64,000 bases of DNA from Euglena gracilis (taxonomy: Eukaryota; Euglenida; Euglenophyceae; Euglenales), in assembly GCA_039621445.1 (NCBI GenBank), contig CP154954.1, positions 31,768,012 to 31,832,011 of the forward strand. Direction: 5' to 3'. Under the pieces are notes generated by a model that worked only from the letters and a program-made list of their open reading frames with translations, was not told the DNA's origin and did no database searches. Below are positions 1 to 52,023 of the stretch, one piece after another; the first letter of the stretch is position 1; every line of letters starts with the position of its first letter. A program made the translations under genes and the position numbers.

Positions 1-374
1 AAAACCCTCCGCCACTTGTAACACACCCCTTCAAGTCCACCAAACGAAATCGGATCCAACAATCCCTCCTGGGGTTGTAAGCGGTCACAGTAATTGGGAA
101 CCCTGTTCCCGACAAATTTTTGCCTTGATTCTGTCATTGGGGATATTTGGTGTCTTTGGGTCATTTCGGGCGGTGAGACCCATTGGTGGGGCTTATCAGT
201 GGGGCGATTGGGGAATGGAGAGAAGAAAATAGCGTGGGAAACATCACAAGCTTCCAGCAGCATCAGAAAAAAAAAACACCCCCTTCAATCTCTTTGAAAA
301 CAGCCCATCCACCGGGGGTTCAGAGAGTCCAAACGACTCCACAGGAACACAACTTCCCAACCCCCAAAAGCAAC

Positions 375-39867
<39,493 letters not shown>

Positions 39868-39899
39868 CTGTCGGGACAGGCCAGGGGTCGGTTGCATAT

Positions 39900-40040
39900 A
39901 TTGTGTGTGTCTGTGTGTGTTGCGTGAATGAGTGTGTGTTGTGTGTGTGTTGGATGTGTGTGTGTGTGTGTGTTTTATGTGTGTGTTGCGCGTGGGTGTG
40001 TGTTGGATGTGTGTTGTGTGTAGTGTGTGCGGTGTTGTGT
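39900..40040. repeat. (GT)n imperfect array
   Basis: GTGTGT with TTGGATGTGT variants just upstream of exon E1. Confidence 0.9.
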
Positions 40041-40539
40041 TGTTTGCGCATTGGGTGTGTTTGTGGGGTGGGGCTTCCATATTCCGTGTACAAATGCTGT
40101 GGCAGCGGGACCTCTTCAGAACGCCCAAACCCCCCTCGCTGAATCTCGCACGTCCCTCTCCAGACCTCCCTCAAGTTGCCATAGAGGCGGGGAGGAGACG
40201 CACCGGGAAGCTGGTTTCCTCAATTCGGGGGTTTGGCCCAAGCCTGGAATTATTGACCTCTGCGAGGCTGCCCCCCAGGTGAGCGGGTTGGGAGAGGGGA
40301 AGGTTGTAAGCTTCAAACCCAAGCGGAGGCTACGCCGGTGGCTCAGTGTATCAATGGAAAAGAAGCAAACCCGGGGACAACCATTCAGCTCCCACCCCCC
40401 AGAATCAAATTGAGAGGCTGCCCCCTGGGTTTGAGTCTGCCCCCATCGCAATAAGAGTCTGCCTAGCCAGAACGAGGGCCCAAGCTGGGGGTCGAAGCGG
40501 GTACAAAACCACACCGAAACCACAAAAACCCCCAAACCA

Positions 40540-40690
40540 TGCAAACATTGATAGCGAAACCGACAGACACGGAAGGCGAGGACCCCACTGCCCGGCCGGG
40601 GTCGGGGGGCGGAGCAGCCGCCAGGTTGGGGGCGGGGCTGCCGTCGCGCTGTGGCGCGGTCTGTCCTTCCCACAGACCCACACCCCAAAT
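40540..40690 (-). other. GC-rich island, possible exon
   Basis: Minus-strand frames encode Pro/Ala/Arg-rich low-complexity peptide; no convincing acceptor or donor. Upstream of E1, so it could be untranslated leader or an exon. Confidence 0.25.
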
Positions 40691-41580
40691 GGATGCAGGC
40701 AACCCAACCCTAAAAACAAGACCCCTCTGGGTCGATCAAGCAAAAATCCAAAATAAGGCCGCCCCCCTGGAGATTTCCTGCAACAGACCTGGGTCTTGTT
40801 TGAGGTGGGAGTGGGGAACGTAGGTTGCTGGGCTCCCCGGCGCCGCAGGGGTGGGTGGGGTTGGAGGGAAGGGGTATTACTATCCAGGCTCCAAAGGGGG
40901 TCAAGGGGGCCCACTCAGCCCTTGGCGGGCTAGGGGGGGGGGAAGCAGCTCGGGGAGGACCACATTTTTTGGGGTTTAATTCTTGGTCCAAACCTTGTCG
41001 GTAATTCGTGTCGAAAAAAAAAAGATCCCCCCCTCCTCGACCCAAACCGACAGGGGGGGGTCTGACCAGAACCTCCCCCCGTGTCGTGGACCTTCGCAAA
41101 ATCTCTGGGGGTGGGGTGGAGTGGGCCCAGCAGCTGCCGGCTTGACCGGTGTGGTCCTCAGACCCCACAACGCCCCCCAAATCCAGTTGGGAGGTCCTGT
41201 TTCCGACCACCAAACAATGTGAGGGACACCAAACAATGTCGAGGGACAGCACCAAAAACCTCAACAGTATTGACATGGTTGACACTGCTGCGTTATTATC
41301 TCATTGTTCTCTCATCCTTCGGCATCGTTTGCAACTTCCTCACCATTTTCCTGCGAATCACACCAGGGCATCCCCCCATCTTCCCCTGCGGCGCCGCGGC
41401 ACACGTTGCGCGGCACTGGCTGGCCCCCTGAGGCTAAAGAGGGGTCAGAAGCTGAAGGGGGCTGGATGGGGGACGGGAGTCGGGGCCAGTCGGAGTCGGG
41501 GCCAGCGCCCAGTAGCAGCCCAGTGGCGGGGGACCGCGTGGGTCTGTGTGGTCGGTACCTGAAACTGGCGTGGAGCAGGG

Positions 41581-42535
41581 GATACATGCATACATACATA
41601 CATACACACATACATACATACATACATACATACATACATACATACATACATACATACATACATCACATGCATACATACATACATACATACATACATACAT
41701 GCATACATACATATATACATACATACATACATACATACATACATACATACATACATACATACATACATACATACATACATACATACATACATACATACAT
41801 CACATGCACACATACATACATACATATATACATACATACATACATACATACATACATACATACATACATACATACATACATACATACATCACATGCATAC
41901 ATACATACATACATACATGCATACATACATACATACATACATACATACATCACATGCATACATACATACATACATACATGCATACATACAGACAGACATC
42001 CATACACACGTACATACATACATACATGCATACATACATACATACATACATACATACATACATACATACATACATACATACATACATACATACATACATA
42101 CATACATACATACATCACATGCATACATACATACATACATACATACATACATACATACATACATACATACATACATACATACATACATACATACATACAT
42201 ACATACATACATACATACATACATGCATACATACATACATACATACATACATACATACATACATACATACATACATACATACATACATACATACATACAT
42301 ACATCACATGCATACATACATACATACATACATACATACATACATACATACATGCATACATGCATGCATACATACGTGCATACATACATACGTACATACA
42401 TCACATGCGTACATACATACATACATACATACATGCATACATACATACATACATGCATACATACATACATACGTACATACATACGTACATACATACATAC
42501 ATACATACATACATACATACATACATACATACATA
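41581..42535. repeat. (CATA)n array
   Basis: Nearly 1 kb of CATA repeats with recurrent CATCACATGCATACATAC variants spaced irregularly. Intergenic. Confidence 0.95.
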
Positions 42536-42850
42536 CCTACCCCCCCCACCCCCCCGGGAAACTGTCACCTGACAGGTTGGCCAGTACCGGGGACCCTGAC
42601 AACTTCCTATACTGACAGGTTGGCCGGTACCAGGGACCCTGACAGTTTCCTGGGCGGGACCCTGACAGTTTCCCGGGTAGGGCATTTCAAGGGAAAGTCA
42701 ATGAAAAATGACCCTGACAGGTTGGCCGGTACCGGGGACCCTGACAACTTCCTATACTGACAGGTTGGCCGGTACCGGGGACCCTGACAGTTTCCCGGGC
42801 GGGACCCTGACAGGTTCTCGGGCATGACAGTTTCCCGGGGGGGGGGTAGG
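42536..42850. mobile_element. Minisatellite-bearing TIR element inside (CATA)n
   Basis: Inverted ends CCTACCCCC..CGGGAAACTGTCA enclose repeats of TGACAGGTTGGCCGGTACC. Both flanks are CATA arrays, so it either inserted into one array or carries array seeds. Confidence 0.7.
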
Positions 42851-42950
42851 TACATACATACATACATACATACATACATACATACATACATACATACATA
42901 CATACATACATACATACATACATACATACATACATACATACATACATACA

Positions 42951-42984
<34 letters not shown>

Positions 42985-43113
42985 CATACATACATACATA
43001 CGTACGTACGTACGTACGTACGTACGTACATACATACATACATACATACATACATACATACATACATACATACATACATACATGCATACATACATACATA
43101 CATGCATACATAC
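42851..43113. repeat. (CATA)n array
   Basis: CATA repeat continuing to the right of the TIR element, with a seven-unit CGTA run near 43,000. Confidence 0.95.
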
Positions 43114-43619
43114 AATATAAATAATAATTTGATTTAGGACACCTGTTCGATGCCAGGACGGCCCTCAGACATAAAATAGATGCCTTAAAAATTGGAAATG
43201 CCTTAAAACCCAGAAAATTTACGCCTTAAAAATAATACCCTTGTGTGGCGACCCCATTGAGCTGCCACAGGGAAGAATACTAAAAATACTCAAAGCTCTC
43301 ATCTCCTTTTCGAACACTGCCATCTGTTGCTTGTGTTGTTGAGAGCGATGGACCTTAATATATGACCAATGCCAGGCAGCACCTTTTGCTGATCAATGAA
43401 GAATCCTGTTGCGTGGGTGGCACGTGACGCTGGGGGAAGGCCGACGAGGAGGGGAGGGGGGGAGGGCAGCCGGGCAAAGCCACGGGCAGGCACCTATAAT
43501 CACTTCCCATTTTGACGCCATAGTCGGCCCTGGTCGGCCCTGGTCGGCATCGACCACAGGTGGGGGGTTTGCCAAAAAAAAATGAGCATAAATCACGGAG
43601 ATACAATGCAGTTTTTTTT

Positions 43620-44580
43620 AAAAAAATTTGCTCACTTTTGTTACTTTACCCACCTTTGCCCACTTTTAGCCACTTTTAGCTACTTTTGGCCACTTTTATT
43701 TTTTGGTGATTGGGATTGAGTTTGGGTGCTTCCGGGTGCTTTCTGGTTGCTTTTGCCCACTTTTGCCACTTTTATGCATTAGGTTGTTTTGGCCATCTTT
43801 GGCAGTTTTAGGCTGCTTCTGTTGCTTTTGACCACTTTGTCGCCACTTTTTGCTACTTTGAGGGCACGTCTGATGTTTTTTTTTGCTGCTTTTGATTGCT
43901 TTTGGCCACCTTTGCCGACTTTTGGGCGCTTTTTACTGCTTTTGATTGCTTCTGGCCACTTTTACTGACTTCCTTTTGACTGCTTTGTACACCATTGTCG
44001 ACTTCTGCTGGCTTTTTGATGCTTTTGTGTGCTTTTGTCCACTTTTTTGCTGCTTCTCACTGATTTTCACCACTTTGCCGACTTCTGGACAATTTTTTTT
44101 GTTGCTTTTGACTGCTTCTGGCCACCTTTACCCACTTTTGGCCACTCTCACCCAAATTTGGGTGTTGTATGTCATTTTTCTTAAAATATTGTTGCGCACA
44201 TTTTGCCACTTTGAAGCAACTTTGGCCTTTTGGACACCTTTGACCACTTGGAAACTGGAAACCTTTTTCAACAAGTTGTTGCCTCTTCTTGCTGCTTTAA
44301 ATTGCTTTTGGCCACTTTTGCCGACTTTTGGCCGTTTTTTTTTTTTTGCTATTTTCGACTGCTTTTGGCTTCTTTTTCAGCACTTTGGCCGGCTTTTGGC
44401 ACTTTTTTTTGCTGCTTTGGTACCGATTTTGGCCACTTTTTTGTTGCTTTTGACTGCTTTTGACCACTTGAGGCTGCTTTTGCCCCTTTTTGATCACTTT
44501 TGTACACTTGAGGCTCCTTCTGCTCCTAAAATGACCTCGTTTGCCCACTTGAGGCTGCTTCTGCTGATTTTTTTTTGGTA
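43620..44580. repeat. Degenerate decamer repeat CCACTTTTGG
   Basis: About 1 kb of TTTTGGCCACTTTTGACTGC-like units. Same motif as parts of 29.0 to 29.3 kb, 34.5 to 34.6 kb and 35.2 to 35.5 kb. Intergenic. Confidence 0.8.
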
Positions 44581-44975
44581 ACTTTCGGTCTTTTTGATAA
44601 CTTTGGTCACTTTTGGTCACATCCTTCTCCTCTTGAGAATCAAAACAGGGAAAAGTGGGCCAAAAATGGCAAAAAGTGCAAAAGTGGGCAAAAATTGGGG
44701 AGAAATGGGTGAAGATGGCACTAAATGGCCAGAAAAAAAACGCAAGCTGGGGAAGACCTTGTCCACCATTCTCATGGGCACAATCAGCCGACAAAAGGCA
44801 AAATTGGCCCTGGTCGGCCTTGGTCCGAATCCTGACCTACGGGGGTCTTGAAAGTGGCACTGGTCGCACCTGGTCGGCCCTGGTCGGCTCTGGTTGGCCG
44901 TGGGTGCCTGGTCACGGTGGCTGCCGGGGAGGGGGCGGGGGCCGGGGAGGCTCCGCGCTTTTGGGGAGCTGTGGG

Positions 44976-45384
44976 TCTGGCCCAGGCTATTGCTTAAGGA
45001 CCCCGGGGGGTCCACTGATTAACCATTTTGCTAGACACTGGAAAAAATGGACCCTGGGGGGTCCGAGGGTCCTGGACTGAAAAAAAACCATTCCTCTGGC
45101 GCAGGTGGAAATGAGGTTTTTAATGCATTTTTTTTTTGGCTGATTTTGTTCAAAAATCCCCCAAAATGGACAAAAACGACGTTTTTGGCCAGTTTTTGGG
45201 GGTCCCAAAACTTTTTTTTCGGCGCTTTGCACTGGTCAGTGAAAATTTTTTTCCACCAGCTAGCCCTGCTAGCAGACCCCACCCAGGGAGGTCTGCTAGG
45301 ATTTGCACTAGCTGCATTCCAGCCCCCCCCCCCCCCGGGGCCCGGGGGGTACTGCGAATCCTTAAGCAATAGACTGATCTGGCC
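44976..45384. mobile_element. 395-base TIR element with TSD
   Basis: Element 44,983 to 45,377 with inverted ends around CTATTGCTTAAGG and flanking TCTGGCC repeats. The interior has a TTTTTCGGCGC stretch like the TTTTTAAG family. Intergenic. Confidence 0.68.
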
Positions 45385-46106
45385 TTCTTGTGCATGGTGG
45401 GCAGATCACAACAACAAAAAAAAACTGGTCCGAGGCCTACGACAGACGATATGCCGATATTACTTTTTTTGTTCAAAAGCTGCTCGATACAACCGCCAAA
45501 AAAAGAGGAGAACAAACCCACACCTTACTACTTACTACTTTCCAACCCTTCCATACCGACTTCTCCCTCCATCATTATCCCCACCCCATTTTCACTGATC
45601 TCTGTGCAAAATTGCAACAAAACAAAAAATCCCCAATGAGCCCCCAGGCCATATACGCCCAGCACCGACCATGCACGGAGGGGGATATTCAGGGTTGCCC
45701 AAAAGCAATACAATATTCTAATAGTCCAAAATCAATTCCCTCACTGTAATAGAGAGGAGGTGGTCCATACTGGGGCAGGTTGCCTTCCACCCCACCTTCT
45801 GGACGACACGTGGTGCACGTTGGCTGTGGTGCCAGTGACTCCGTCAAGGTGGACATTTTGGGCAAATTGGAGCAATTTTTGGAAATTTATGGACCAAAAT
45901 GTCCACCTGGACGAATTCACTTGCACCACAGCCAACGTTGACAAGGACGTGTCGTCCAAAAGGTGTATGTATACACACACCTGTACATAAACACACACAC
46001 ATAATATGGACAACCCTCTTTCCTTTCCAGGGTGGGAATTGACCTGACATTTGGCAGGGGTCACAAATTGCAAAATTTAGCACTCAAAAATGTGGCCTCA
46101 ATTTTG

Positions 46107-46151
46107 CAGGCGCAGGTGCGCTGCGGCGTGCAGGGCGGTGTCGTGCCAGTG
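46107..46151 (-). CDS. Possible ankyrin-repeat exon fragment
   Basis: HWHDTALHAAAHLRL resembles the ankyrin core xDTALHxAAxxG, and all but one codon end in G or C. The frame hits TGA five codons later in an AT-rich stretch, so a donor is expected near 46,107 (GC possible). No partner exon was found; it would belong to a third small gene or a remnant. Confidence 0.4.
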
Positions 46152-46519
46152 TGCACACCCCATCACCACACCCCATGGCTGGCAGAGGCTTTTGGGCTTG
46201 GGGTTGGGTATGATCTACAAAATTGGACGTGTATGAAAATTAATGCTCCATGTTGTTTTCAGGGCTTTATCAGTGTATATTCAGGTGACTTTTTCTGAAA
46301 ACGCCTTGGAAATGTACGCTGTGTGAAAAATCCAGCTGCTGAGACAAATATCCCAGGATTTAACTGACTATGCTTTGCTTCTGTGAATTCCACAAAAAAA
46401 TCCCCATAACAGCAACCTGGAAAAGCTTCATTCTGATACACCCTTTGCTGCAAAAATCTATGAGCAGCTGCACCTTCAATCAGACGCGATTTGCTTGATG
46501 CTTGAAAATTTCCCTGGCC

Positions 46520-46870
46520 CTAACAGAAACCTTTATGCCGGAGTCTAGAAGTTCTGCATAATGACCCGGCCTTTCCGTAGGAGGTCTTTTTGAGGGCACC
46601 TGGGGGTCTGGCGGCCGAACGGCTCTCTCTCCTCAGCTCCAAAGCGTCAGGAAAGTGGGAGCTTGGTTGAGGAGCAGCAGCACATTGGCACTCGCAGGAC
46701 CTCCTGGGGGCCAGGGAGGGAGTGCGACACACCCCTGCCCTGAGGAGTACAGGTATGCGACAGCACACATGGCGGTTAGGGGAAAGTGGGGGGGGGGAGG
46801 CTGGCCAGGTGGCAGCAAAGCTCGCCAGCTAGGGGAGCCAGGCAGGCGGTGGAGCGAGCGCCAATACGGG
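46520..46870 (-). other. GC-rich island of unclear status
   Basis: GC-rich stretch downstream of the second gene's stop. Two minus frames are open without clear splice sites or consistent codon bias. It may be 3' untranslated sequence or an exon of another gene. Confidence 0.3.
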
Positions 46871-46943
46871 GTGGGAGGGATGGCGGCCGAATACAACTGT
46901 TCGGCGGGCGAAAAGGGTGCCAAGAGGTGCACAGAGAGGGATA

Positions 46944-47028
<85 letters not shown>
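46944..47028. repeat. (CA)n then (TA)n
   Basis: Dinucleotide arrays 45 bases downstream of the second gene's stop codon. Confidence 0.95.
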
Positions 47029-47073
47029 CATACCACACAGCGGGGGAAAGATTTTGGGGGTCTCGCGAGTCAG

Positions 47074-47159
47074 TCACAAGTCGCCGTTGACCAGCGTATT
47101 GTACAGCCGGCGGGCTCGGCCGGGCCGCCGCACGACGGGCTCGAGGCTGGGCGTCGCCA
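47074..47159 (-). CDS. Second gene, terminal exon B10 with stop
   Basis: Acceptor CCAATCTGCAG, then ATPSLEPVVRRPGRARRLYN and TLVNGDL followed by TGA at 47,076 to 47,074. Phase fits a phase-1 donor in B9. This marks the 3' end of the second gene, 7 kb upstream of the NO VEIN-like gene. Confidence 0.68.
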
Positions 47160-47458
47160 CTGCAGATTGGAGATGGGCCAAAGGGGGGGGGAGTGGAGGG
47201 GAGGGGGCCGCCTTCCCTTTCCTTCAGTCCGGGCAAGCTGCGTCACCGCGAATCCGGGAAAGCGCAACAAGAGTTGAAATTGGACTTTGCAAATTGGGGT
47301 TCCGCATCCTGGTCCACCCCTTCAGTGCCAACATGGCCCCTGCAACCCACGTCAGCTTCCTTGGGGGAAGCCACCAAAGCGACAGCTCCGACTGCTGTCA
47401 CCCTGATGACGACCGACACCTTTCGAGAGTTTCCCGCGAGCGGTGGAATGACCCGCCC

Positions 47459-47754
47459 TCAGAGTCTCCGGGAGGAGCTGTCGAAGTGGGGGGAGGACGG
47501 CAGGCCCCTCGGGCCCAGGCGGGGAGGGGCACTGGCGGGCCGGCCCGGGCCCGGAGGCCGGTGGGCGCTGCCGCCGCCGCCGCCGCCAGGAGGGCCGCGG
47601 CGCAGGGCGGCGGAATGGCCGGGCGATGGGACGGCGGCGGCGGCCGGGGGGTCGGCAAAGCGGGGGTGGGGCCGCTCCCAGGGCGCCGGGGAGGGAGGTG
47701 TCCCGGCGCGGGCGAGCTGCTGCAGCGTCGCCGCGTCGGAGGCACAGCAAGGCT
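47459..47754 (-). CDS. Second gene, exon B9, Pro/Ala/Gly-rich
   Basis: Acceptor CCAATTCCAG. SDAATLQQLARAGTPPSPAP starts a long low-complexity region with a Gly run, in the frame with near-total GC3. A TGA closes the frame at the left end, so the donor lies before it; the position is not fixed. Confidence 0.6.
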
Positions 47755-47764
47755 CTGGAATTGG

Positions 47765-47860
<96 letters not shown>

Positions 47861-47900
47861 CTGTGTGCCTGTGTGTGCCTGTGTCTGTGTGTGTGTGCAG
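47765..47900. repeat. (GT)n with CCTGTG interruptions
   Basis: GT array immediately upstream of exon B9. Confidence 0.95.
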
Positions 47901-48394
47901 GTGCTGTGCGCGCGTGTGAATGCTTTGGGTGGGTCAGCTTGAACCCTCACACTCTGGGTTTGGGTGCGCCATCGGATACAGAGGCCTTTTAGGACCCAGG
48001 TGGAAAGCACCCACCCACCCACCCACCCACTCACCCCAACAGAAAGCCCCCCATGGGGGAATGGCTTCCACCCACCTGGTCACCAACCTTATAAAAGCCC
48101 ACGTATAGACATCAGCAAACAACCACGATATGTGCCACATGGGCATACATTCACTTCGTGCCGGGGACATTTCTTTCCTGGGGCCAAACCCATGTGCTTT
48201 TCTTTTTGAAAATTCACCCACACATGCCCCCCCCCCCGGGACCCATCCACACACCCAAACTAACCCAGAATTGGCCGAAAACCCTGGAAAAGATTTCCCG
48301 GTGTGGCTTTTCCATCGTACACCTTCCCGGGGGGGGGGGGGCGGTCCAGTAGCCCCAACCAACCCACCCACTCTCAACCCCCCCCTCTGTTCAC

Positions 48395-48463
48395 ATGGGT
48401 CTGGATAGCGCGAGCCATCTGCCGTGGGCAGGGATGGACTGGCTGAGAGCGGGCTTCGACGTC
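48395..48463 (-). CDS. Second gene, exon B8, frame uncertain
   Basis: Excellent acceptor (TTCTGCACCCTTCAG) and donor GTGAAC. Phase continuity gives RRSPLSASPSLPTADGSRYP, Ser/Pro-rich and probably disordered. Confidence 0.45.
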
Positions 48464-48949
48464 CTGAAGGGTGCAGAAGACATCGCCCCCCCCCCCCCCC
48501 GTTCACTGCCGCACAAGGCTTGTCTGAGGACCGCAGAAGCAGATGCGTTGGCGAACAGAAAGCGAAAGCTTTTGACTGGCTATTTGGAAGTCTCCCACGG
48601 TACTTTGACCCCCCCCGACAAGTTCCTGGGACCATGAGGTGGAAACACGGAACTGTGGCAAAAGAAAACCCTTACGGCGCTCACAGAGTTAACAAGACAA
48701 TTTAAACGGAAAACTGCGTCCGAAAAAAAGGAAAAAGGGGCGGTGGGAGCTCTACTCCGCCCCCATTGTGTGTTGTGGGATTCCTGTTAAGCTGTCCCCC
48801 AACGGGGGATCGAGCCCAGAACCCCTGGATTATATGGAATAAACAAGCGAAACAGCGGGAACAAACAACAGAATGCGTTGCACGCCAGCTGGAAAATCCA
48901 CAGAGCAGCAGAACTGTCGGAAGGCCAACGGCAACCGTGCGGCAAACAC

Positions 48950-49084
48950 CTGCGCCCGGAGCTGAGGCGGGCGGCCGACGAAGCGCTGCCCACGCACACC
49001 GCGGCCAGGCTGGCCAGCGGCGAAGCTCGGTCCGGGTCTGTGGTGGGGCTGTCTCCGGGGACGGCTGCCGACGTTGGCCGAACA
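48950..49084 (-). CDS. Second gene, exon B7, frame uncertain
   Basis: Acceptor GACCTGCAG and donor GTGTTT are good. Phase continuity gives an Arg/Pro/Trp-rich peptide (starts FGQRRQPSPETAPP). Two other minus frames and one plus frame are also open, so the reading is uncertain. Confidence 0.45.
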
Positions 49085-49665
49085 CTGCAGGTCATTGCGG
49101 CTACCGTGACTGTGTTGTGCTGTGTGCGCTGTGTGCGCGCATGTGCGTGTGGGCCCACTTTTGGGGGTCATAATGGGGGGGGTATGATGGAGTTTTCGAA
49201 ATTTCCACCAAATTTGTATGCTTTGGGAGAAATTTGCTGAAAAAGTTCTTCAGCCCCAACAGCCCAAGAGGACCCACAAGGCCCTTGGGGGCTCAGGAGA
49301 GGGGGGGAAAGAGGTGGGGGACACTTCTGAAAATCCTTGCAACCAACCTGCCCAGAAAAACGAAAAAAAATCTGCTGAACTTTTTGTCCGGGTTGGCCTT
49401 GAAGCCTGGACCTGAACCCCATTCCCCGAGGGAGGGTGGGTCAAATGGCCCCTCCACCCACTCCCTCTCAGTCGCCACCTCCCGGGGGAGGGATAGGTCA
49501 CATCCCCTCCCTCAGGGTCTGTGGTCGGGGAGGTTCAGACCCGCCGGGCTCGGGAGCAGTTTCCTTCCAAACCAAACCGCCGCGTGCCAGAACGCGGGGC
49601 TGGGACCATCCGTCTGGGGTCGGCATCAGCCACCCCCCCCCCCCCCCGGCCGGCCTGGCCCCGAC

Positions 49666-49780
49666 CGCCGATGGCGAGGCCCAGCATGGCGTGCAGCTCG
49701 TCCAGCAGGTAGTCCGGCTTGGCGGGGGAGTCGGAGCGGGGCGGGGGCCGGGCGGCGGCGTGGGGGTGCTGCTGCCGCAT
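49666..49780 (-). CDS. Second gene, exon B6
   Basis: After CGCCAACAG: MRQQHPHAAARPPPRSDSPA then KPDYLLDELHAMLGLAIGG. Phase 0 with B5; donor GTCGGG in phase 1. Confidence 0.72.
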
Positions 49781-50686
49781 CTGTTGGCGGGCCGGGTTGG
49801 GTATTAAGAGAAGGGGGGAGGGGGGAGGGGGAAGGGGGGGGGGCGTACCCCCCTTCCCGCCTGGGTAAAAAAAAAACAGCGGCGCGAAGCGCGGAGAATT
49901 TTTTGAGGGGCTTCAAAAAGTGCACGAAGTTGCTTTTCCAGGCGATTCCCCCCAATTTGGCAAAAAAAACAGATGATAAAATATAAGTCTGCCAGCAGGA
50001 AGCGCCTGGAAAAAAGTTCCCGGACCCCCCCCCCTCCTCGGCCTGGGGGAGCGGGGGGGGGGGTGGTGGTCTGGACCCCCCTGGGCGGGGGGGAGGGTGG
50101 TTAGACGTTTCCCCTCCTTTCCCCCTGTACAAAACCAACGCTCACTTGATACCCAGGGGCTGGGCTGGGCGGGGGCGAGGGTTAAGTTATGGCGTGCTGC
50201 CCCTCCCCTCCCCTCCCCTCCCCGGGAAGCTGTCAGCAGACCGGTCCGCCGCACAGGCACCCTGAAAGTTCCAATAATGAAAATCCCCCCCATTTAAATT
50301 CGCAGTGTCCAAGGGTGCACAGTGTCCATATAATATGCCACACCCCTGAGCATCCGAAAGTGAAGTCCAAAAAAAAAGCGCGCACCCCCCCAGAAGAGCC
50401 ACGTTACACTGAACCAATTTCCGCTTGTGCCCAAATAAATGCACCGGGAGGGATTTAGGTACTTGAGTAGCCTGCTGCCCAAAATTGCCCTTCGGGGTCC
50501 CATCTGCTGGGTATCCGAACCGGTACAACTTGTGGTCCGGCTCGACACAGCCCATCTGTCAGCGGCCGCATCCCAGGGCGTGCCAGACTGTGCCGAGACG
50601 AGTGGAACCGGGCGGTATGAGCCGAAAACAATTGGTCCTCCCGGCGTGGGCCGTCCCTCCGTGTGCCGCCTCCGCGGTGGCCACAC

Positions 50687-50815
50687 CTGCTCCAGGCGCT
50701 GCTCGAAGGCGAAGGGCCGGCTGAACTGCCACAGCAGGTACTGCCGCGCGCCGTCCTCCGCCGACTGCAGCCGCTCCCGGCGCTGCGCCTCCGCCGCTGC
50801 CCGCCGGCCCCCCGG
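50687..50815 (-). CDS. Second gene, exon B5
   Basis: RRAAAEAQRRERLQSAEDGA then RQYLLWQFSRPFAFEQRLEQ, donor GTGTGG. The left part is coiled-coil-like. The acceptor was not found; the frame stays open upstream into a TIR element. Confidence 0.68.
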
Positions 50816-50893
50816 GGCGGCGCGGGGGTGGTCGCCCCCCGGACGCCAGGTTGCCGTGTGCCACCCCCAGGGAGGGGAGGTGTGTTCTGCTCA

Positions 50894-51190
50894 GAGAGTT
50901 CACTGAGTGACCCCGGGGGGAGGCCTTTTCCCCGGGCCCAAACCCACCCCCCCCCCACTTTCTTCGAAAACCCACCCACCCACGACCCCTCCCCCGGGGT
51001 CAGCCGCCCACCCAAAATCCAACAAAAAAGTGACCAGAAATCCTTGCAAATAATTTTTCCTGCCCGGCCAAGCCAAAATCTGACCCATGGTGCACCCCGG
51101 GGTCCAGTGGCCCCCACCCACCAACCCACTCTCAACCCCCCCCCCCCCCCTGGGAGACGAGGTCACTCACACAGGAGTTAAATGAATGTA
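50894..51190. mobile_element. TIR-like element, GATTCACT family
   Basis: Begins TTCACTGAGTGACCCC and ends GGTCACTCACACAGG..TTAAATGAATG, resembling the element at 24,932 including the CCCACCC-rich interior. Lies between B4 and B5; no clear acceptor for B5 is visible near its inner end. Confidence 0.55.
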
Positions 51191-51634
51191 CGTTTCTGCT
51201 ACAGGCAACGCGGGCCTTCCACCACACCCCGGGTTGGTTTTGGGTTTGGGTTTGGGCTGGGTGGGAACCAACCTAAATTTCCTTGGACAATTTTCAATAC
51301 ATTTTTGCAGTCTGTGTTTTTTTTTTGCTCAAATCCCACCAATCTCCGCAAAATTTCAGCTGGGAATTTTTGTGCGCAAAAACATGCCCAAATGCTCAAA
51401 ACTCTCAGGGGTTTTTTCGTTCCATGCTGCCTGTGTGGGCGGCGCCCATTGGCACTCCCTGAGGAGGGGATTTATGGTTGCAAAGTCAAATGGTGGCGTT
51501 TTATTTTTGAGGGGACTTTTTATTTATATTTATCGGGGGAGGGCAAAATTCTGGTCACATCGTCCGTCGCAGGAAAACTTGCTGCTCATTGTGCCCTTGC
51601 TCAGTGTGCCACGAACCTCCCGTCAAGCCCTCAC

Positions 51635-51749
51635 CTGGCGTTGGGGGGCCGGGGCGAGAGGGCCCGGGCGTTGGTGTAGCCCAGCACCGTGGGCCGCTTC
51701 TGCCAGCTGGCCTCCCCCCCGTACCGCTCCACGGCGGCGGCCACCGGCG
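51635..51749 (-). CDS. Second gene, exon B4
   Basis: PVAAAVERYGGEASWQKRPT then VLGYTNARALSPRPPNA, 37 codons with donor GTGAGG. The acceptor lies directly beside a long poly-G intron tract. Confidence 0.75.
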
Positions 51750-51759
51750 CTGCGGGGGT

Positions 51760-51761
51760 GT

Positions 51762-51806
<45 letters not shown>

Positions 51807-51895
51807 GGGGGGCGGTGGGGGAGGGGGGGGGTGGGGGTGGGGGGGGGGGGGGGGGGGGGGGGGGGGAGGAGCTGGGGTGGGGGGGGGGGTGGCGG
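51760..51895. repeat. Poly-G tract
   Basis: Over 100 bases of nearly pure G, 10 bases upstream (minus sense) of exon B4's acceptor, so a C tract in the transcript; the assembled length is unreliable. Confidence 0.95.
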
Positions 51896-52023
51896 GGGCG
51901 TGGTGCCGGTGGTGGTTGGAAGGCGCGTTCTGGTTGTAGCTGACGTAAATAGGGAGTAATATATGTATATAATATATATAATAAAAATTTATAATATACA
52001 TATAATAATATACCCCCCCCCAA

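Larger units (their letters stand above)
39868..46106. other. Intergenic region between the two genes
   Basis: Holds the (GT)n, (CATA)n and decamer arrays, two TIR elements and GC-rich islands listed separately. No promoter or start site could be fixed for the downstream gene. Confidence 0.55.

Noticed and set aside
41400-41560. GC-rich island as an exon of the NO VEIN-like gene
   Set aside because: Three minus frames are open, with no clear preferred frame and no consistent splice pair.
48878-49110. Plus-strand reading LRPELRRAADEALPTHTAAR with fair codon bias
   Set aside because: Antisense of exon B7. The minus strand has a better acceptor and donor and fits the surrounding gene, though I could not exclude the plus reading fully.
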